Source: Acidaminococcus sp.
GTDB taxonomy: Bacteria; Bacillota; Negativicutes; Acidaminococcales; Acidaminococcaceae
Reading direction: 5' to 3'
Length of the DNA: 64,000 bases
Assembly (NCBI GenBank): GCA_019416065.1
Contig: DXYB01000003.1
Span: 1 to 64,000, forward strand
Shown: positions 16,330 to 24,859 of the stretch, one piece after another
Position numbering within the stretch: the first letter of the stretch is position 1
Layout of the letters: every line of letters begins with the position of its first letter
Notes under the pieces: generated by a model
What the model was told of the DNA's origin: nothing
The model's database searches: none
The model's input: only the letters and a program-made list of their open reading frames with translations
Program-made: the position numbers and the translations under genes

Positions 16330-17127
16330 TTATCTCAGCAGACTATGGTAAATTTGCTGATCCACCTCTTTAAATACGGTAAAAACAACTTTCATCTGGC
16401 TTTTGGTTTTCGTAAGCCAATCCAGCACGGTCTTAACAGCAATTTCCGCAGCTCTTTTGTTGGGGAACATAAAAACGCCGGTAGAAATGCAGCAAAAAGC
16501 AATACTTGCTACGTTCGTAGCAGCTGCCAGGTCAAGGCAAGAGCGGTAACAAGAAGCAAGGAGTGTTTCTTCTCTTGCCGTAAGACGTCCTGTTACAATG
16601 GGGCCTACGGTATGGAGTATATACCGAGCCGGGAGATTGTATCCAGGTGTAATTTTTGCCGTACCGGTTACTTCTTCGTGGCCTTGGCGTTCCATAATTT
16701 CCAGGCACTTTTCCCTAAGTTCTACGCCAGCCATGGTGTGGATACAATTATCTATGCAATTGTGAAGAGGCCTAAAGCAGCCTAAGAGCCCGCTATTGGC
16801 CGCATTGACAATGGCATCCACTTGCAGTCTTGTAATATCCCCCTGCCACAAAATAAGCCGATTGTCCAGGGAACTAGGTACAAGAGCATTACCATTTACC
16901 ACGCCTTTTTCGGCAGTAATACTTTGCAGCACCTCTTTTTCAACGGAATAAAATGTCGCCGGGAGCTGGTGACTCCCCCGCGGCATCCGCACATTACATA
17001 GTGCACGAAAAAGGGTAAAAGCTTTTTCACTGTCTTGGGGCAGTGTTTCTCCAGCATATTCCGGCATTTCTTTTTGCAGGCATCTAATCAAATAGCCTAG
17101 CTGTTCCAGACGCTTTTTCTCTGTCAT
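16330..17127 (-). CDS. Zinc-containing macrodomain protein (ADP-ribosyl hydrolase-like)
   Basis: 265 residues from the ATG at 17127, chosen for the AAGGAG upstream. The macrodomain begins near residue 90: GDIT at 96-99 and NAAN at 108-111 form the ADP-ribose site. GCFRPLHNC gives Cys117, His122 and Cys124, the Cys/His/Cys set of zinc macrodomains found beside SirTM in Gram-positive pathogens. Such enzymes remove the ADP-ribose that SirTM adds. Here it follows rseP by 44 bases, not a sirtuin; the SirTM-like gene is about 6 kb downstream on the same strand. Confidence 0.88.
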   Translation of the reverse strand: MTEKKRLEQLGYLIRCLQKEMPEYAGETLPQDSEKAFTLFRALCNVRMPRGSHQLPATFYSVEKEVLQSITAEKGVVNGNALVPSSLDNRLILWQGDITRLQVDAIVNAANSGLLGCFRPLHNCIDNCIHTMAGVELREKCLEIMERQGHEEVTGTAKITPGYNLPARYILHTVGPIVTGRLTAREETLLASCYRSCLDLAAATNVASIAFCCISTGVFMFPNKRAAEIAVKTVLDWLTKTKSQMKVVFTVFKEVDQQIYHSLLR

Positions 17128-17171
17128 CTGATCTCCTTTTGGCTCACTTTTTATAAAGTAGTATGGCAAGC

Positions 17172-18188
17172 TTAGCGGATTAAGTCCTGCATGGTGGCAA
17201 AAAAAGTAAGACTCAAAATGCAGGCGATCCCCACCCACTGGATAGCTAGCTTAGCCTTAGGTGGCAGGGCATGGCCGATCATTCCTTCCAGAAGCAACAC
17301 CAAAAATTGACCACCATCTAAGGCCGGAATCGGTAATAGATTCAATACAGCTAAATTAAGGCTCAAAAATGCCATAAATCCCAGATACGGCACGGCGCCC
17401 TGGCTTGCTACGTCACCCGCCATTTGGGCTACACCAATGGGGCCGGAAAGTTCTGCCGGAGCCTTGCGGGTAATAATGAGCTTAAGACCCTGGAGCATTC
17501 CTGCTGTTATTCGTTCAATAGAAAGGGCTGAAGCTTTTACACTTTGCATTAGTGTAAGATCCTGATGTTCCATTGGGGGACGGATGCCAAGCAAGAGACG
17601 CTTGGTTTCCTTTTCCCGTTTGGGGGAAATAGAAAACGTATAGGGTTTGCCGTCACGCTCTACAATCAGAGAAGACGCGGCTTCTCCGCGTGCCCCTATG
17701 GTTTCCCCAATATCCGTCCATTTAACCATGGTTTTGCCATTGATGGATACAATCCTGTCACCTGGCTTAAGTCCTGCCTGGGCCGCCGGATAGTCTGCCA
17801 TGAGAGAGCCTGCCACAGGAGTATCCAACGGGCGATCCACGCCGCTAATGGCAAAAAGCAGGAAAAAAATCAAAAAGGGTAATACAAAATTCATAAAGGG
17901 ACCGGCTAGGATCACCAGCATCCGAGACAGTAACGGTTTATTGTTAAAGCCCCTGGGGCCGCACTCCTCACCTGGCTCCATACCGGCAATCTTGTTATAC
18001 CCGCCCAAAGGGAAAAGGCGCAAGGAATACAGCGTATCCCCTTGTTTTTTCTGGACCAGCAGGGGACCAAATCCAATGGCAAATTCATCCACCTGCATTC
18101 CGGTAGCTTTGGCCATAAGAAAGTGCCCCAATTCATGGACGGTAATCAACACGCCGAAAAGAAGTAGCCCGGCAATTACAGTCAGCAC
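17172..18188 (-). CDS. rseP: RIP metalloprotease RseP (site-2 protease)
   Basis: 338 residues, intramembrane zinc protease. HELGH at residues 18-22 lies in the first membrane segment and the partner aspartate is in ALDGGQF near the C-terminus. A single PDZ domain (LKPGDRIVSINGK) sits in between, where E. coli RseP has two. It cleaves membrane proteins after a first cut, for example anti-sigma factors and signal peptide remnants. The start is GTG at 18188, overlapping the dxr stop by 7 bases. Confidence 0.95.
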   Translation of the reverse strand: MLTVIAGLLLFGVLITVHELGHFLMAKATGMQVDEFAIGFGPLLVQKKQGDTLYSLRLFPLGGYNKIAGMEPGEECGPRGFNNKPLLSRMLVILAGPFMNFVLPFLIFFLLFAISGVDRPLDTPVAGSLMADYPAAQAGLKPGDRIVSINGKTMVKWTDIGETIGARGEAASSLIVERDGKPYTFSISPKREKETKRLLLGIRPPMEHQDLTLMQSVKASALSIERITAGMLQGLKLIITRKAPAELSGPIGVAQMAGDVASQGAVPYLGFMAFLSLNLAVLNLLPIPALDGGQFLVLLLEGMIGHALPPKAKLAIQWVGIACILSLTFFATMQDLIR

Positions 18189-19345
18189 AGTCCATCCCTC
18201 CTGTTGATTACGCGCCTAGCGAGCTCCCTTGCTTTCCGGTCTGCTTCCACGATGGTTTCATAGGAATCTGCCCGCTGATAAGAGGTTTTGTCCAATACCC
18301 GGGCAAGGACATCTGCCATTTCCAGATAAGAAATTTTTCCAGCAAAAAAAGCAGCATCTGCCTCTTCATTGGCAGCATTAAATGCACAGGGAAGGATCCC
18401 CCCTGCTTTACCGGCTTGAATGGCTAATGCAAGAGCAGGAAAGGTATGGGTATCCGGTTCAAAAAAAGTTAGCGGCCCAGCCTTCACCAGATTCAACTGG
18501 TCAAAAGCGGTATTAAACCGTTTCGGATAGCTTAGCGCATACTGAATAGGCAGCCGCATATCCGGCACACCCATTTGGGCGATGATCGCTCCATCCGTAT
18601 ATTCCACCAGGGAATGCACAATACTCTGGGGATGAATGATGGGCTTAATTTTTTCATAGGGGACATCAAAGAGCCAGTGGGCTTCAATAACCTCCAAGCC
18701 TTTATTAGCTAAGGTGGAAGAATCCAATGTCACCTTGGCCCCCATGTGCCAAGTAGGATGCTGCAAGCAGCGCTCCACGGTAACTTGCGCCAGTTCTTCA
18801 CGCTGCATGCCAAAAAAAGGGCCGCCAGAGGCTGTCAACAAGATCTGTTTCACACTCTTATGAGCATTGCCTTGCAGGCATTGAAAGATGGCACTGTGTT
18901 CACTATCCACAGGAGTGAGTTGCACACCGTGTTTTTTTATGGCTTGCACTACAAGTTCCCCTGCCGCTACGAGAGACTCTTTATTGGCAAGGGCAATATG
19001 CTTTCCTGCTGCAATAGCCGAAAGCGTGGGTTTTAATCCGGCGTATCCCACCATAGCGCCTACCACGGTATCTGCCTCTGGGCAGGTGGCACAGAAAATT
19101 GCTCCTTCAGGGCCGGATACAATTTCTGTTTTGTCCTGAATTCTTTTGCGAAGCTCTTCTGCCCCGACAGGATCCGAAAGGGACGCCATAAGAGGATGAA
19201 ATTTGCGAATTTGTTTCTCCAATAGGTCTACATTGTTATGAGCGGCAAGGGCCACGACCTGTAGCGTTTCGGGATTTTTTTCTACCACATCCAGGGTTTG
19301 CGTGCCAATGGATCCGGTAGATCCCAAAATAGCAATTTTTTTCAT
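18182..19345 (-). CDS. dxr: 1-deoxy-D-xylulose 5-phosphate reductoisomerase
   Basis: 387 residues, usual length. N-terminal NADPH motif LGSTGSIGTQTLDV; ALANKESLV; the metal/substrate set DSEHSAIFQ; ASGGPFFG; and the hinge region MGAKVTLDSSTLANKGLEVIEA split around the active site. It catalyses the first committed step of the MEP isoprenoid pathway, which supplies the precursor for UppS two genes upstream. The gene order uppS-cdsA-dxr-rseP is widely conserved. Confidence 0.97.
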   Translation of the reverse strand: MKKIAILGSTGSIGTQTLDVVEKNPETLQVVALAAHNNVDLLEKQIRKFHPLMASLSDPVGAEELRKRIQDKTEIVSGPEGAIFCATCPEADTVVGAMVGYAGLKPTLSAIAAGKHIALANKESLVAAGELVVQAIKKHGVQLTPVDSEHSAIFQCLQGNAHKSVKQILLTASGGPFFGMQREELAQVTVERCLQHPTWHMGAKVTLDSSTLANKGLEVIEAHWLFDVPYEKIKPIIHPQSIVHSLVEYTDGAIIAQMGVPDMRLPIQYALSYPKRFNTAFDQLNLVKAGPLTFFEPDTHTFPALALAIQAGKAGGILPCAFNAANEEADAAFFAGKISYLEMADVLARVLDKTSYQRADSYETIVEADRKARELARRVINRRDGLC

Positions 19346-19356
19346 GCCAGCCTCCC

Positions 19357-20184
19357 TTACAGCAAAAATCCCGTGAGAAAATAATAGGCAAAGGGAATAG
19401 AGAAAATCAGGCTGTCACACCGGTCTAACACACCCCCATGTCCCGGAAAAAATTTTCCGGAATCTTTAATATCACAGGACCGTTTCAAAATGCTTTCTAC
19501 CAAATCTCCTAGGGGTGCAAAAAGACCAATCCCGCACCCGAGCAGCAGCATGGATACAATACTGTAATCCAACCATAAGCAGCCCATCAAAAGGACAATA
19601 GCTACACAGCCGATAAACCCGCACACGGCCCCTTCCCGAGTTTTCTTGGGGCTGACTTTGGGAAGAAGTTTGGTTTTCCCAAAGGCCCTGCCGCCAAAAT
19701 AGGCAAAGGTATCACTGGCCCAGGTAGCAAACATGGTCAACCACAAAAGGGCCTCCCCCAGGCTCACGCTTCCCCAGAGAGGAAGCGTATATACATGGCC
19801 TGTCAGTTCCCGCAACAGGATAAAATGAGCAAACGGTAGCCCAATATATACCAAGGAAAGACAGGTCAACCCGCAATTTAGGGGAAAATTCCCCCTGGCA
19901 TAAAGTGCCAGTCCTTCCAGTAGCACCAAAAGGGAAAACAGCGTAATCATGGGAAGCAGCCACTCAGCAAACCCCAGGCCGGCCGCTAGTAGCATAAAGA
20001 AAATTCCTAAGGCTCCGCTGCCAATATAGACCTGAATGTTCAATTTGTGCAGCATATTTTGCAATTCTTTAAACCCAGCCATTGCAAGTACCATAACTCC
20101 CAACATAAAGGGGAGTCCGCCCATTTTAATGAGAAAAAGGGCAATGGGGATAGCTACGATCGCGGTTTTAATTCTTTGACCCAT
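19357..20184 (-). CDS. cdsA: Phosphatidate cytidylyltransferase
   Basis: 275 residues with about eight membrane segments. The C-terminal CDS signature is complete: SDTFAYFGGRAFGKTKL followed by SPKKTREG, and later KDSGKFFPGHGGVLDRCDS, which carries the catalytic acidic residues. It makes CDP-diacylglycerol from phosphatidic acid and CTP, the precursor for pssA in this window. Confidence 0.96.
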   Translation of the reverse strand: MGQRIKTAIVAIPIALFLIKMGGLPFMLGVMVLAMAGFKELQNMLHKLNIQVYIGSGALGIFFMLLAAGLGFAEWLLPMITLFSLLVLLEGLALYARGNFPLNCGLTCLSLVYIGLPFAHFILLRELTGHVYTLPLWGSVSLGEALLWLTMFATWASDTFAYFGGRAFGKTKLLPKVSPKKTREGAVCGFIGCVAIVLLMGCLWLDYSIVSMLLLGCGIGLFAPLGDLVESILKRSCDIKDSGKFFPGHGGVLDRCDSLIFSIPFAYYFLTGFLL

Positions 20185-20193
20185 TCTTGCACC

Positions 20194-21000
20194 TCACTTA
20201 TTGAGTCCGCCAAAACGTCTATCACGGCTCTGGTAACTAAGCAGGGCATCCACCAGCAGGCTTTCGGAAAAGTCCGGCCAATAAACCGGCGTTGTCCAAA
20301 ATTCCGCATAGGCAATCTGCCACAGCATAAAATTGCTGACCCGAAGATCTCCGCCTGTACGGATCAAAAGATCCGGTGCAGGAAGCCCCCGGGTATAGAG
20401 ATGCTCTGTCACTATCTTTTCATCTATGTCATGGGGCGCCAGCTTCTTTTTCTGCACGAGTAAGGCAAGTTCTCTCGTTGCCTCCACGATTTCCCGCTGT
20501 CCGCCGTAATTGATTGCTATATTTAAAATAATCCCCGTATTGTTTCGGGTGGTTTCTAAGGCATGTTCCATCTTTTTTAATACCACTTCCGGCATGCCTT
20601 CCCGATCTCCCATAAAACGTACCTGCACATTATATTTGTGAAATTCTTCCAGTTCACTGGTCAGGTATTGGCCTAGGAGATTCATGATAAACTTGACTTC
20701 TGTGACCGGACGTTTCCAATTTTCCGTGGAAAAGGCGTAAACGCTGATCACTTGAATTCCCAGTGAGTCCGCAAATTTTACAATAGTGCGCAAGGTTTTT
20801 GCCCCCTGGGCGTGACCAAATGTGCGGGGCTTTCCCTGGGCCCTGGCCCAGCGTCCATTGCCATCCATAATTATGGCTACGTGATGCGGTATGGCCTCTG
20901 GGTGTAGTTGGGCTATTTTTGCTTCCAGACTTTGTTCTTTTTGATTTGCAGTTTGTTTTTCAGGCTGGTGATTGGACCGTCCAAAAAATTGTCTTAGCAT
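20194..21000 (-). CDS. uppS: Isoprenyl transferase (undecaprenyl diphosphate synthase)
   Basis: 268 residues including an unusual Gln/Glu-rich N-terminal extension of about 38 residues before the core. The core begins HVAIIMDGNGRWA with the catalytic aspartate, then GHAQGAKTL, SVYAFSTENWKRP, and near the end DLLIRTGGDLRVSNFMLWQ. It is a cis-prenyltransferase that makes the lipid carrier for peptidoglycan and surface glycans. It lies past a terminator, so it may have its own promoter in the 21001-21050 gap. Confidence 0.96.
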   Translation of the reverse strand: MLRQFFGRSNHQPEKQTANQKEQSLEAKIAQLHPEAIPHHVAIIMDGNGRWARAQGKPRTFGHAQGAKTLRTIVKFADSLGIQVISVYAFSTENWKRPVTEVKFIMNLLGQYLTSELEEFHKYNVQVRFMGDREGMPEVVLKKMEHALETTRNNTGIILNIAINYGGQREIVEATRELALLVQKKKLAPHDIDEKIVTEHLYTRGLPAPDLLIRTGGDLRVSNFMLWQIAYAEFWTTPVYWPDFSESLLVDALLSYQSRDRRFGGLNK

Positions 21001-21040
21001 AGATAACCCCCGTTGTCTTTATGCATTGTATTACCATTAA

Positions 21041-21079
21041 AACAAAAGCAGCGCAGCCGGCAAATCGCAGGCTGCGCAA
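21041..21079 (-). terminator. Intrinsic terminator after the ferredoxin gene
   Basis: GCGCAGCC/GGCTGCGC stem (21053-21079) followed by a CTTTTGTTTT run on the minus strand, 13 bases past the ferredoxin stop. Confidence 0.8.
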
Positions 21080-21091
21080 ATGAGCTATCGC

Positions 21092-21265
21092 TTATTCAAC
21101 TTTGATAGCGCCGGTCGGGCAAGCGCCGGTGCAAGCATCGCAGTCAATGCAGCTAGCTTCGTCAACGACGTATTTGCCGTCGGATTCAGAAATCGCACCT
21201 ACCGGGCAAGTTCCAGCGCAGGAGCCGCAGCCGATGCATTCTTCTTCATTAATTTTGTGTGCCAT
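21092..21265 (-). CDS. Small 2x[4Fe-4S] ferredoxin
   Basis: 57 residues from the ATG at 21265, with GGAGG 9 bases upstream. Two CxxCxxCxxxCP clusters (CIGCGSCAGTCP and CIDCDACTGACP) with the short spacing of clostridial-type ferredoxins. It is a low-potential electron carrier for fermentative oxidoreductases. Its start lies inside the end of the preceding small gene, so it may be coupled to it. Confidence 0.95.
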   Translation of the reverse strand: MAHKINEEECIGCGSCAGTCPVGAISESDGKYVVDEASCIDCDACTGACPTGAIKVE

Positions 21266-21497
21266 AATCAGTACACCTCCTTTCGAACTTACATCCAACG
21301 ATTAATTGAATTATATTGTCAGTCGCTCTGCTTTGCTTCAACACATAAGCATCCACATCGCGCCAGACTTGCGTAGTAGAATGAAAGAATGGTCTAGCTC
21401 TTACAATCTGCGTTTCCCATCCCTGCGCGTGCAGTAGTTTCAGGGCATAGGATAGCGGTCTAGCCAGTACATCAGGTATGGTAGTTTGCGTACTCAC
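21249..21497 (-). CDS. Small PASTA-like protein downstream of frr
   Basis: 82 residues. GTG start at 21497 overlaps the frr stop in a GTGA arrangement, and the frame overlaps the ferredoxin start by 17 bases. IPDVLARPLSYALKLLHAQGW resembles the first half of a PASTA repeat (PDVxGxxxxxAxxxLxxxGf), and VLKQSRATDNIIQLIVG resembles its second half. There is no signal peptide or membrane segment, which is odd for PASTA, normally extracytoplasmic. Function unknown. The tight coupling is the main support that it is a real gene. Confidence 0.65.
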   Translation of the reverse strand: MSTQTTIPDVLARPLSYALKLLHAQGWETQIVRARPFFHSTTQVWRDVDAYVLKQSRATDNIIQLIVGCKFERRCTDYGTQN

Positions 21498-22057
21498 ACC
21501 GCCATGACTTCCTTTTCTTTTTTGGCCAGCACATCATCAATCTTTTTGGTATACTGGTCAGTCAGTTTTTGGGAATCGTCTTGGGCAGCCTTGGAATCAT
21601 CCTCCGTGATTTCCTTGGCTTTTAGCATCTTCTTCACGGCATCATTAAAGTCCCGGCGAATATTCCGAATCTCCACACGGCTGGCTTCGCCCTTTTTATT
21701 CACCAATTTCACCAGTTCTTTCCGGCGTTCCTCGGTAAGAAGCGGCAGACTCAGGCGAATAACCTTGCCATCATTATTGGGGTTTAGGCCCAAATCACTG
21801 GTCTGGATCGCTTTTTCGATGGTTTTAAGCAGGCTACGGTCCCAGGGCTTGATTTCAATCATTCTAGGTTCCGGGATGGATACATTGGCCACCTGAGGTA
21901 CCGGTGTGGGTGTCCCATAATAGTCCACTTTCACTTGATCCAGCAAAGAAGGGGTAGCCCGTCCTGTACGAATATTGGCCAATTCCGACCGCAAAGCCGT
22001 CACAGCATTATCCATTCTTTCTTTGGTTTTCGTCTCTAGCTCTTCTAAGGTAGCCAT
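21494..22057 (-). CDS. frr: Ribosome recycling factor
   Basis: 187 residues, standard length. RTGRATPSLLDQV and LSLPLLTEERRKELVKLV are the family blocks, and the long three-helix part is intact. With EF-G it splits the post-termination ribosome. It starts directly after the pyrH stop with AGGAGG inside the end of pyrH, keeping the conserved rpsB-tsf-pyrH-frr order. Confidence 0.98.
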   Translation of the reverse strand: MATLEELETKTKERMDNAVTALRSELANIRTGRATPSLLDQVKVDYYGTPTPVPQVANVSIPEPRMIEIKPWDRSLLKTIEKAIQTSDLGLNPNNDGKVIRLSLPLLTEERRKELVKLVNKKGEASRVEIRNIRRDFNDAVKKMLKAKEITEDDSKAAQDDSQKLTDQYTKKIDDVLAKKEKEVMAV

Positions 22058-22783
22058 TTAGGTTCCTCCTACCAGGGTTCCGATTTCTTCTCCAGCAGCA
22101 GCCCGCAGGATATTCCCTTCCTTTTCGATGTTAAACACTACAATGGGAATGTGGTTATCCATACAAAGACTGATTGCCGTAGAATCCATCACTCCAAGAT
22201 TTTTTTGAATGACTTCAATATAGTCTAGGTGATCAAACATGGTGGCTTCTGGATGAATAGCGGGATCCGCATCATAGACCCCATCTACTCCTTTTTTCGC
22301 CATCAAGATGGCGTCCGCCTCAATTTCAGCAGCCCGTAAAGCTGCTGTGGTATCGGTGGAAAAATAGGGATTACCCGTGCCTGCGGCAAAAATAACTACC
22401 CGCCCTTTTTCTAAATGCCGTACAGCTTTGCGCCGGATGTAAGGTTCTGCCACAGCCCGCATTTCAATAGCCGTCTGTACCCGGGTGGGGACGCCCCGTT
22501 GTTCTAGTGCGTCCTGCAGTGCCAAGGAATTAATAACTGTAGCCAACATGCCCATATAATCGGCCGTGGCCCGATCCATTCCCTTTGAAGCTCCCGCTAG
22601 TCCGCGCCAGATATTGCCTCCACCGTTCACAACAGCTACATCCAGTCCATTGCTATGCACAGCCTGGATTTGGGCAGCAATGCTATCCACGGTTACAGGA
22701 TCAATCCCATACCCTCGCTCTCCCGCCAAAGCTTCTCCGCTGAGTTTCAGAATGACACGCTTGAATGATCTTTTTCCAGCCAA
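22058..22783 (-). CDS. pyrH: UMP kinase
   Basis: 241 residues of the amino-acid kinase fold: ILKLSGEALAG at the N-terminus, VNGGGNIWRG, the ADYMGMLATVINSLAL helix and FAAGTGNPYFSTDTTA. Phosphorylates UMP to UDP, feeding CTP for CdsA and UDP-sugars for MurG substrates. It is separated from tsf by a hairpin at 22871-22896. Confidence 0.98.
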   Translation of the reverse strand: MAGKRSFKRVILKLSGEALAGERGYGIDPVTVDSIAAQIQAVHSNGLDVAVVNGGGNIWRGLAGASKGMDRATADYMGMLATVINSLALQDALEQRGVPTRVQTAIEMRAVAEPYIRRKAVRHLEKGRVVIFAAGTGNPYFSTDTTAALRAAEIEADAILMAKKGVDGVYDADPAIHPEATMFDHLDYIEVIQKNLGVMDSTAISLCMDNHIPIVVFNIEKEGNILRAAAGEEIGTLVGGT

Positions 22784-22870
22784 TCAGAGTCCCTCCCACA
22801 GAGTCCGATCTTTCTCTAACTGCTATTATAGGTGAATTTCCCTTTTACTGCAAGGTGTTTCGCCTAAGAA

Positions 22871-22896
22871 ATAGGGCTGTCCTGAGACAGCCCTAT
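22871..22896 (-). terminator. Hairpin between tsf and pyrH
   Basis: Perfect 11-bp stem ATAGGGCTGTC/GACAGCCCTAT with a 4-base loop, followed by TTCTTAGG. The T-run is weak, so partial termination that lowers pyrH-frr relative to rpsB-tsf is plausible. Confidence 0.6.
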
Positions 22897-22909
22897 GGAT
22901 TTGGTTTGC

Positions 22910-23791
22910 TTATTTTACGAAGCTGGCAACCTCAGCAGCAAAATCTTCTTTTTTCTTCTCAATACCTTCGCCCAGCTGATAACGGGCAAATCTCTTTGCC
23001 TTAGCACTATGTTCTTTCAGAAGGGTAGTAACGGATTTGTCGGGATCCTTGATGAATTCCTGATCCACCAGGCAGATTTCTTTGTAGAACTTCTGGATCC
23101 GTCCCTGTACCATCTTTTCAATGATTTTTTCCGGTTTGCCTTCGTTCCGGGCCTGTTCAGAAAGGACTTCCTTTTCGTGGTCCAGTTCAGCCTGAGGCAC
23201 CTGGGTCCGATCCAAATAGGAGGGATTTGCCGCAGCAATATGCATCGCTACGTCTTTAGCCACTTCAGCGTCGCCGCCTTCCAGTTCCACCAGGGCACCA
23301 ATCTTGCCGCCCATGTGAATATACTGGCCAATCGTATCCTCACCATAAGCATAGATGGTAAAACGGCGGATATCAATTTTTTCACCAATTTTAGCAACAG
23401 CTTCGGTTACAATTTCGCCCACAGTCTTGCCAGTATCCCCAAAGGTCTGGTTCTTCAGCGCATCCAAATCTGCCGGCTGCTTTGCCGCAATATGTTTGCT
23501 GATGGAACGAACCAGATTCCGGTATTCATCGGTATTGGCCACAAAGTCGGTTTCGCAGTTGACTTCCACCATAACCGCTACTTTACTAGCTTCGTCTACA
23601 TAAATATCTACCAGGCCTTCTGCCGCAACCCGGCTGGCTTTCTTAGCCGCCTTGGAAAGGCCTTTTTCCCGCAGGAAATCAATAGCCGCATCCATATTGC
23701 CATCGGTCGCCGTCAGAGCTTTCTTGCAGTCCATCATGCCGGCGCCAGTGCGTTCACGCAATTCCTTTACCATGCTCGCAGTAATTGCCAT
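22910..23791 (-). CDS. tsf: Elongation factor Ts
   Basis: 293 residues. N-terminal UBA-like region with VKELRERTGAGMMDCKKAL, core motif NCETDFVANTDEY, and C-terminal dimerisation parts. Exchanges GDP on EF-Tu. Follows rpsB by 33 bases. Confidence 0.98.
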   Translation of the reverse strand: MAITASMVKELRERTGAGMMDCKKALTATDGNMDAAIDFLREKGLSKAAKKASRVAAEGLVDIYVDEASKVAVMVEVNCETDFVANTDEYRNLVRSISKHIAAKQPADLDALKNQTFGDTGKTVGEIVTEAVAKIGEKIDIRRFTIYAYGEDTIGQYIHMGGKIGALVELEGGDAEVAKDVAMHIAAANPSYLDRTQVPQAELDHEKEVLSEQARNEGKPEKIIEKMVQGRIQKFYKEICLVDQEFIKDPDKSVTTLLKEHSAKAKRFARYQLGEGIEKKKEDFAAEVASFVK

Positions 23792-23824
23792 CTGTATTCC
23801 TCCTGTAGTAACGGATCAGATTAC

Positions 23825-24571
23825 TTATTCAGCGTCTTTCTCTTCGACTTTTTCTGCTTCTTCTGCCACAACGGCTTCATCATCCACAGCGGCAGCCTTG
23901 CCTTCCAGCACCGCATCAGCCATTTTGCTGGTGAGTAGCCGTACGGCACGAATCGCGTCATCGTTAGCAGGCATCAGGTAATCCACTTCATCCGGATCGC
24001 AGTTGGTATCTACGGTAGCTACAATGGGGATGTGCAGTTTCCGGGCTTCCAGGATCGCGTTGTGTTCTTTTCTCGGATCAACGACGAAGAGTGCCGCAGG
24101 CAGTTTCTTCATTTCTTTGATGCCGCCCAAATATTTTTCCAACTTTGCCATTTCATGACGCAGCACAATTACTTCTTTTTTAGGCAGTACCGCAAACGTA
24201 CCTTCTTCTTCCATCTTTTCCAAGTCATGGAGCCGTTTGATACGGGTTTGGATGGTTTTGAAGTTGGTCAGCATGCCGCCCAGCCATCTTTCATTAACAT
24301 AGAACATATTGCAACGTTCTGCTTCTTCTTTGATGGCACCCTGGGCCTGTTTCTTGGTCCCTACAAACAGAACTTGACCGCCCTTTGCCGCAACTTCCCG
24401 CAGGAAATTATAGCATTCTTCCACTTTCTTAACGGTTTTTTGCAGGTCAATGATGTAGATCCCGTTCCGTTCCGTGAAAATATACGGAGCCATCTTGGGG
24501 TTCCAGCGGCGGGTCTGATGCCCGAAGTGAACGCCTGCTTCCAAAAGTTGTTTCATCGATACAATAGCCAT
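23825..24571 (-). CDS. rpsB: 30S ribosomal protein S2
   Basis: 248 residues from the ATG at 24571 (MAIVSMKQLLEAGVHFGHQ), behind AGGAGG; an in-frame extension to 24691 is rejected. RRWNPKMAPYIF, FVGTKKQAQ and DTNCDPDEVDYLMPAND are S2 signatures. The acidic C-terminal tail is longer than in E. coli. First gene of the rpsB-tsf-pyrH-frr run, with a strong promoter about 120 bases upstream. Confidence 0.98.
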   Translation of the reverse strand: MAIVSMKQLLEAGVHFGHQTRRWNPKMAPYIFTERNGIYIIDLQKTVKKVEECYNFLREVAAKGGQVLFVGTKKQAQGAIKEEAERCNMFYVNERWLGGMLTNFKTIQTRIKRLHDLEKMEEEGTFAVLPKKEVIVLRHEMAKLEKYLGGIKEMKKLPAALFVVDPRKEHNAILEARKLHIPIVATVDTNCDPDEVDYLMPANDDAIRAVRLLTSKMADAVLEGKAAAVDDEAVVAEEAEKVEEKDAE

Positions 24572-24683
24572 GTTACTTCCTCCTGTTTTTCCTCCGCAGT
24601 GTATTTTCCGCATCCCCTCTATTTGAGGACAGGCACGTCGAAACGCTGCGTGTGTAGTGATGGGGCTGCCAATTTTACAGCTG
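24572..24683 (-). promoter_or_regulatory. rpsB mRNA leader
   Basis: About 110 bases between the predicted start and the rpsB ATG. It contains small inverted segments (for example CCTC.AATAGAGG) and two purine-rich GGAGGAA stretches, only the second at proper distance. S2 leaders are autoregulatory in many bacteria, but I could not fold this one onto a known motif. Confidence 0.35.
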
Positions 24684-24689
24684 TGGGTC

Positions 24690-24719
24690 ATTATACCATA
24701 CTTGTTACAAACGTTGCAA
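24690..24719 (-). promoter_or_regulatory. Promoter of rpsB-tsf
   Basis: -35 TTGCAA (24714-24719) and -10 TATAAT (24690-24695) with an 18-base spacer. Confidence 0.75.
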
Positions 24720-24743
24720 GTTAAACTTTATGCGTTCTGTAAG

Positions 24744-24772
24744 TTGCGTATCTGTAAAAATTTCGGTATAGT
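24744..24772 (+). promoter_or_regulatory. Promoter of the metallo-hydrolase gene
   Basis: -35 TTGCGT (24744-24749) and -10 TATAGT (24767-24772), spacer 17 bases, 88 bases before the ATG. Divergent from the rpsB promoter; the two -35 boxes are about 25 bases apart. Confidence 0.65.
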
Positions 24773-24859
24773 AAGCATGAACGTACCAGTACTGGCGTTG
24801 CAGATTTACAACGTAAGAAAAGACGCTACTATTTATCTGCATGCCGGAAAGGAAAAACC

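Noticed and set aside
22895..23938. Plus-strand frame of 347 codons opposite tsf and the end of rpsB
   Set aside because: It is antisense to two certain genes, has no Shine-Dalgarno, and its Phe/His-rich composition is the mirror of the Lys/Glu-rich EF-Ts.
24572..24691. N-terminal extension of S2
   Set aside because: S2 proteins begin at the internal ATG, and the extension lies in the leader RNA.
24032..24724. Plus-strand frame of 230 codons opposite rpsB
   Set aside because: Antisense to S2 and without start signals.
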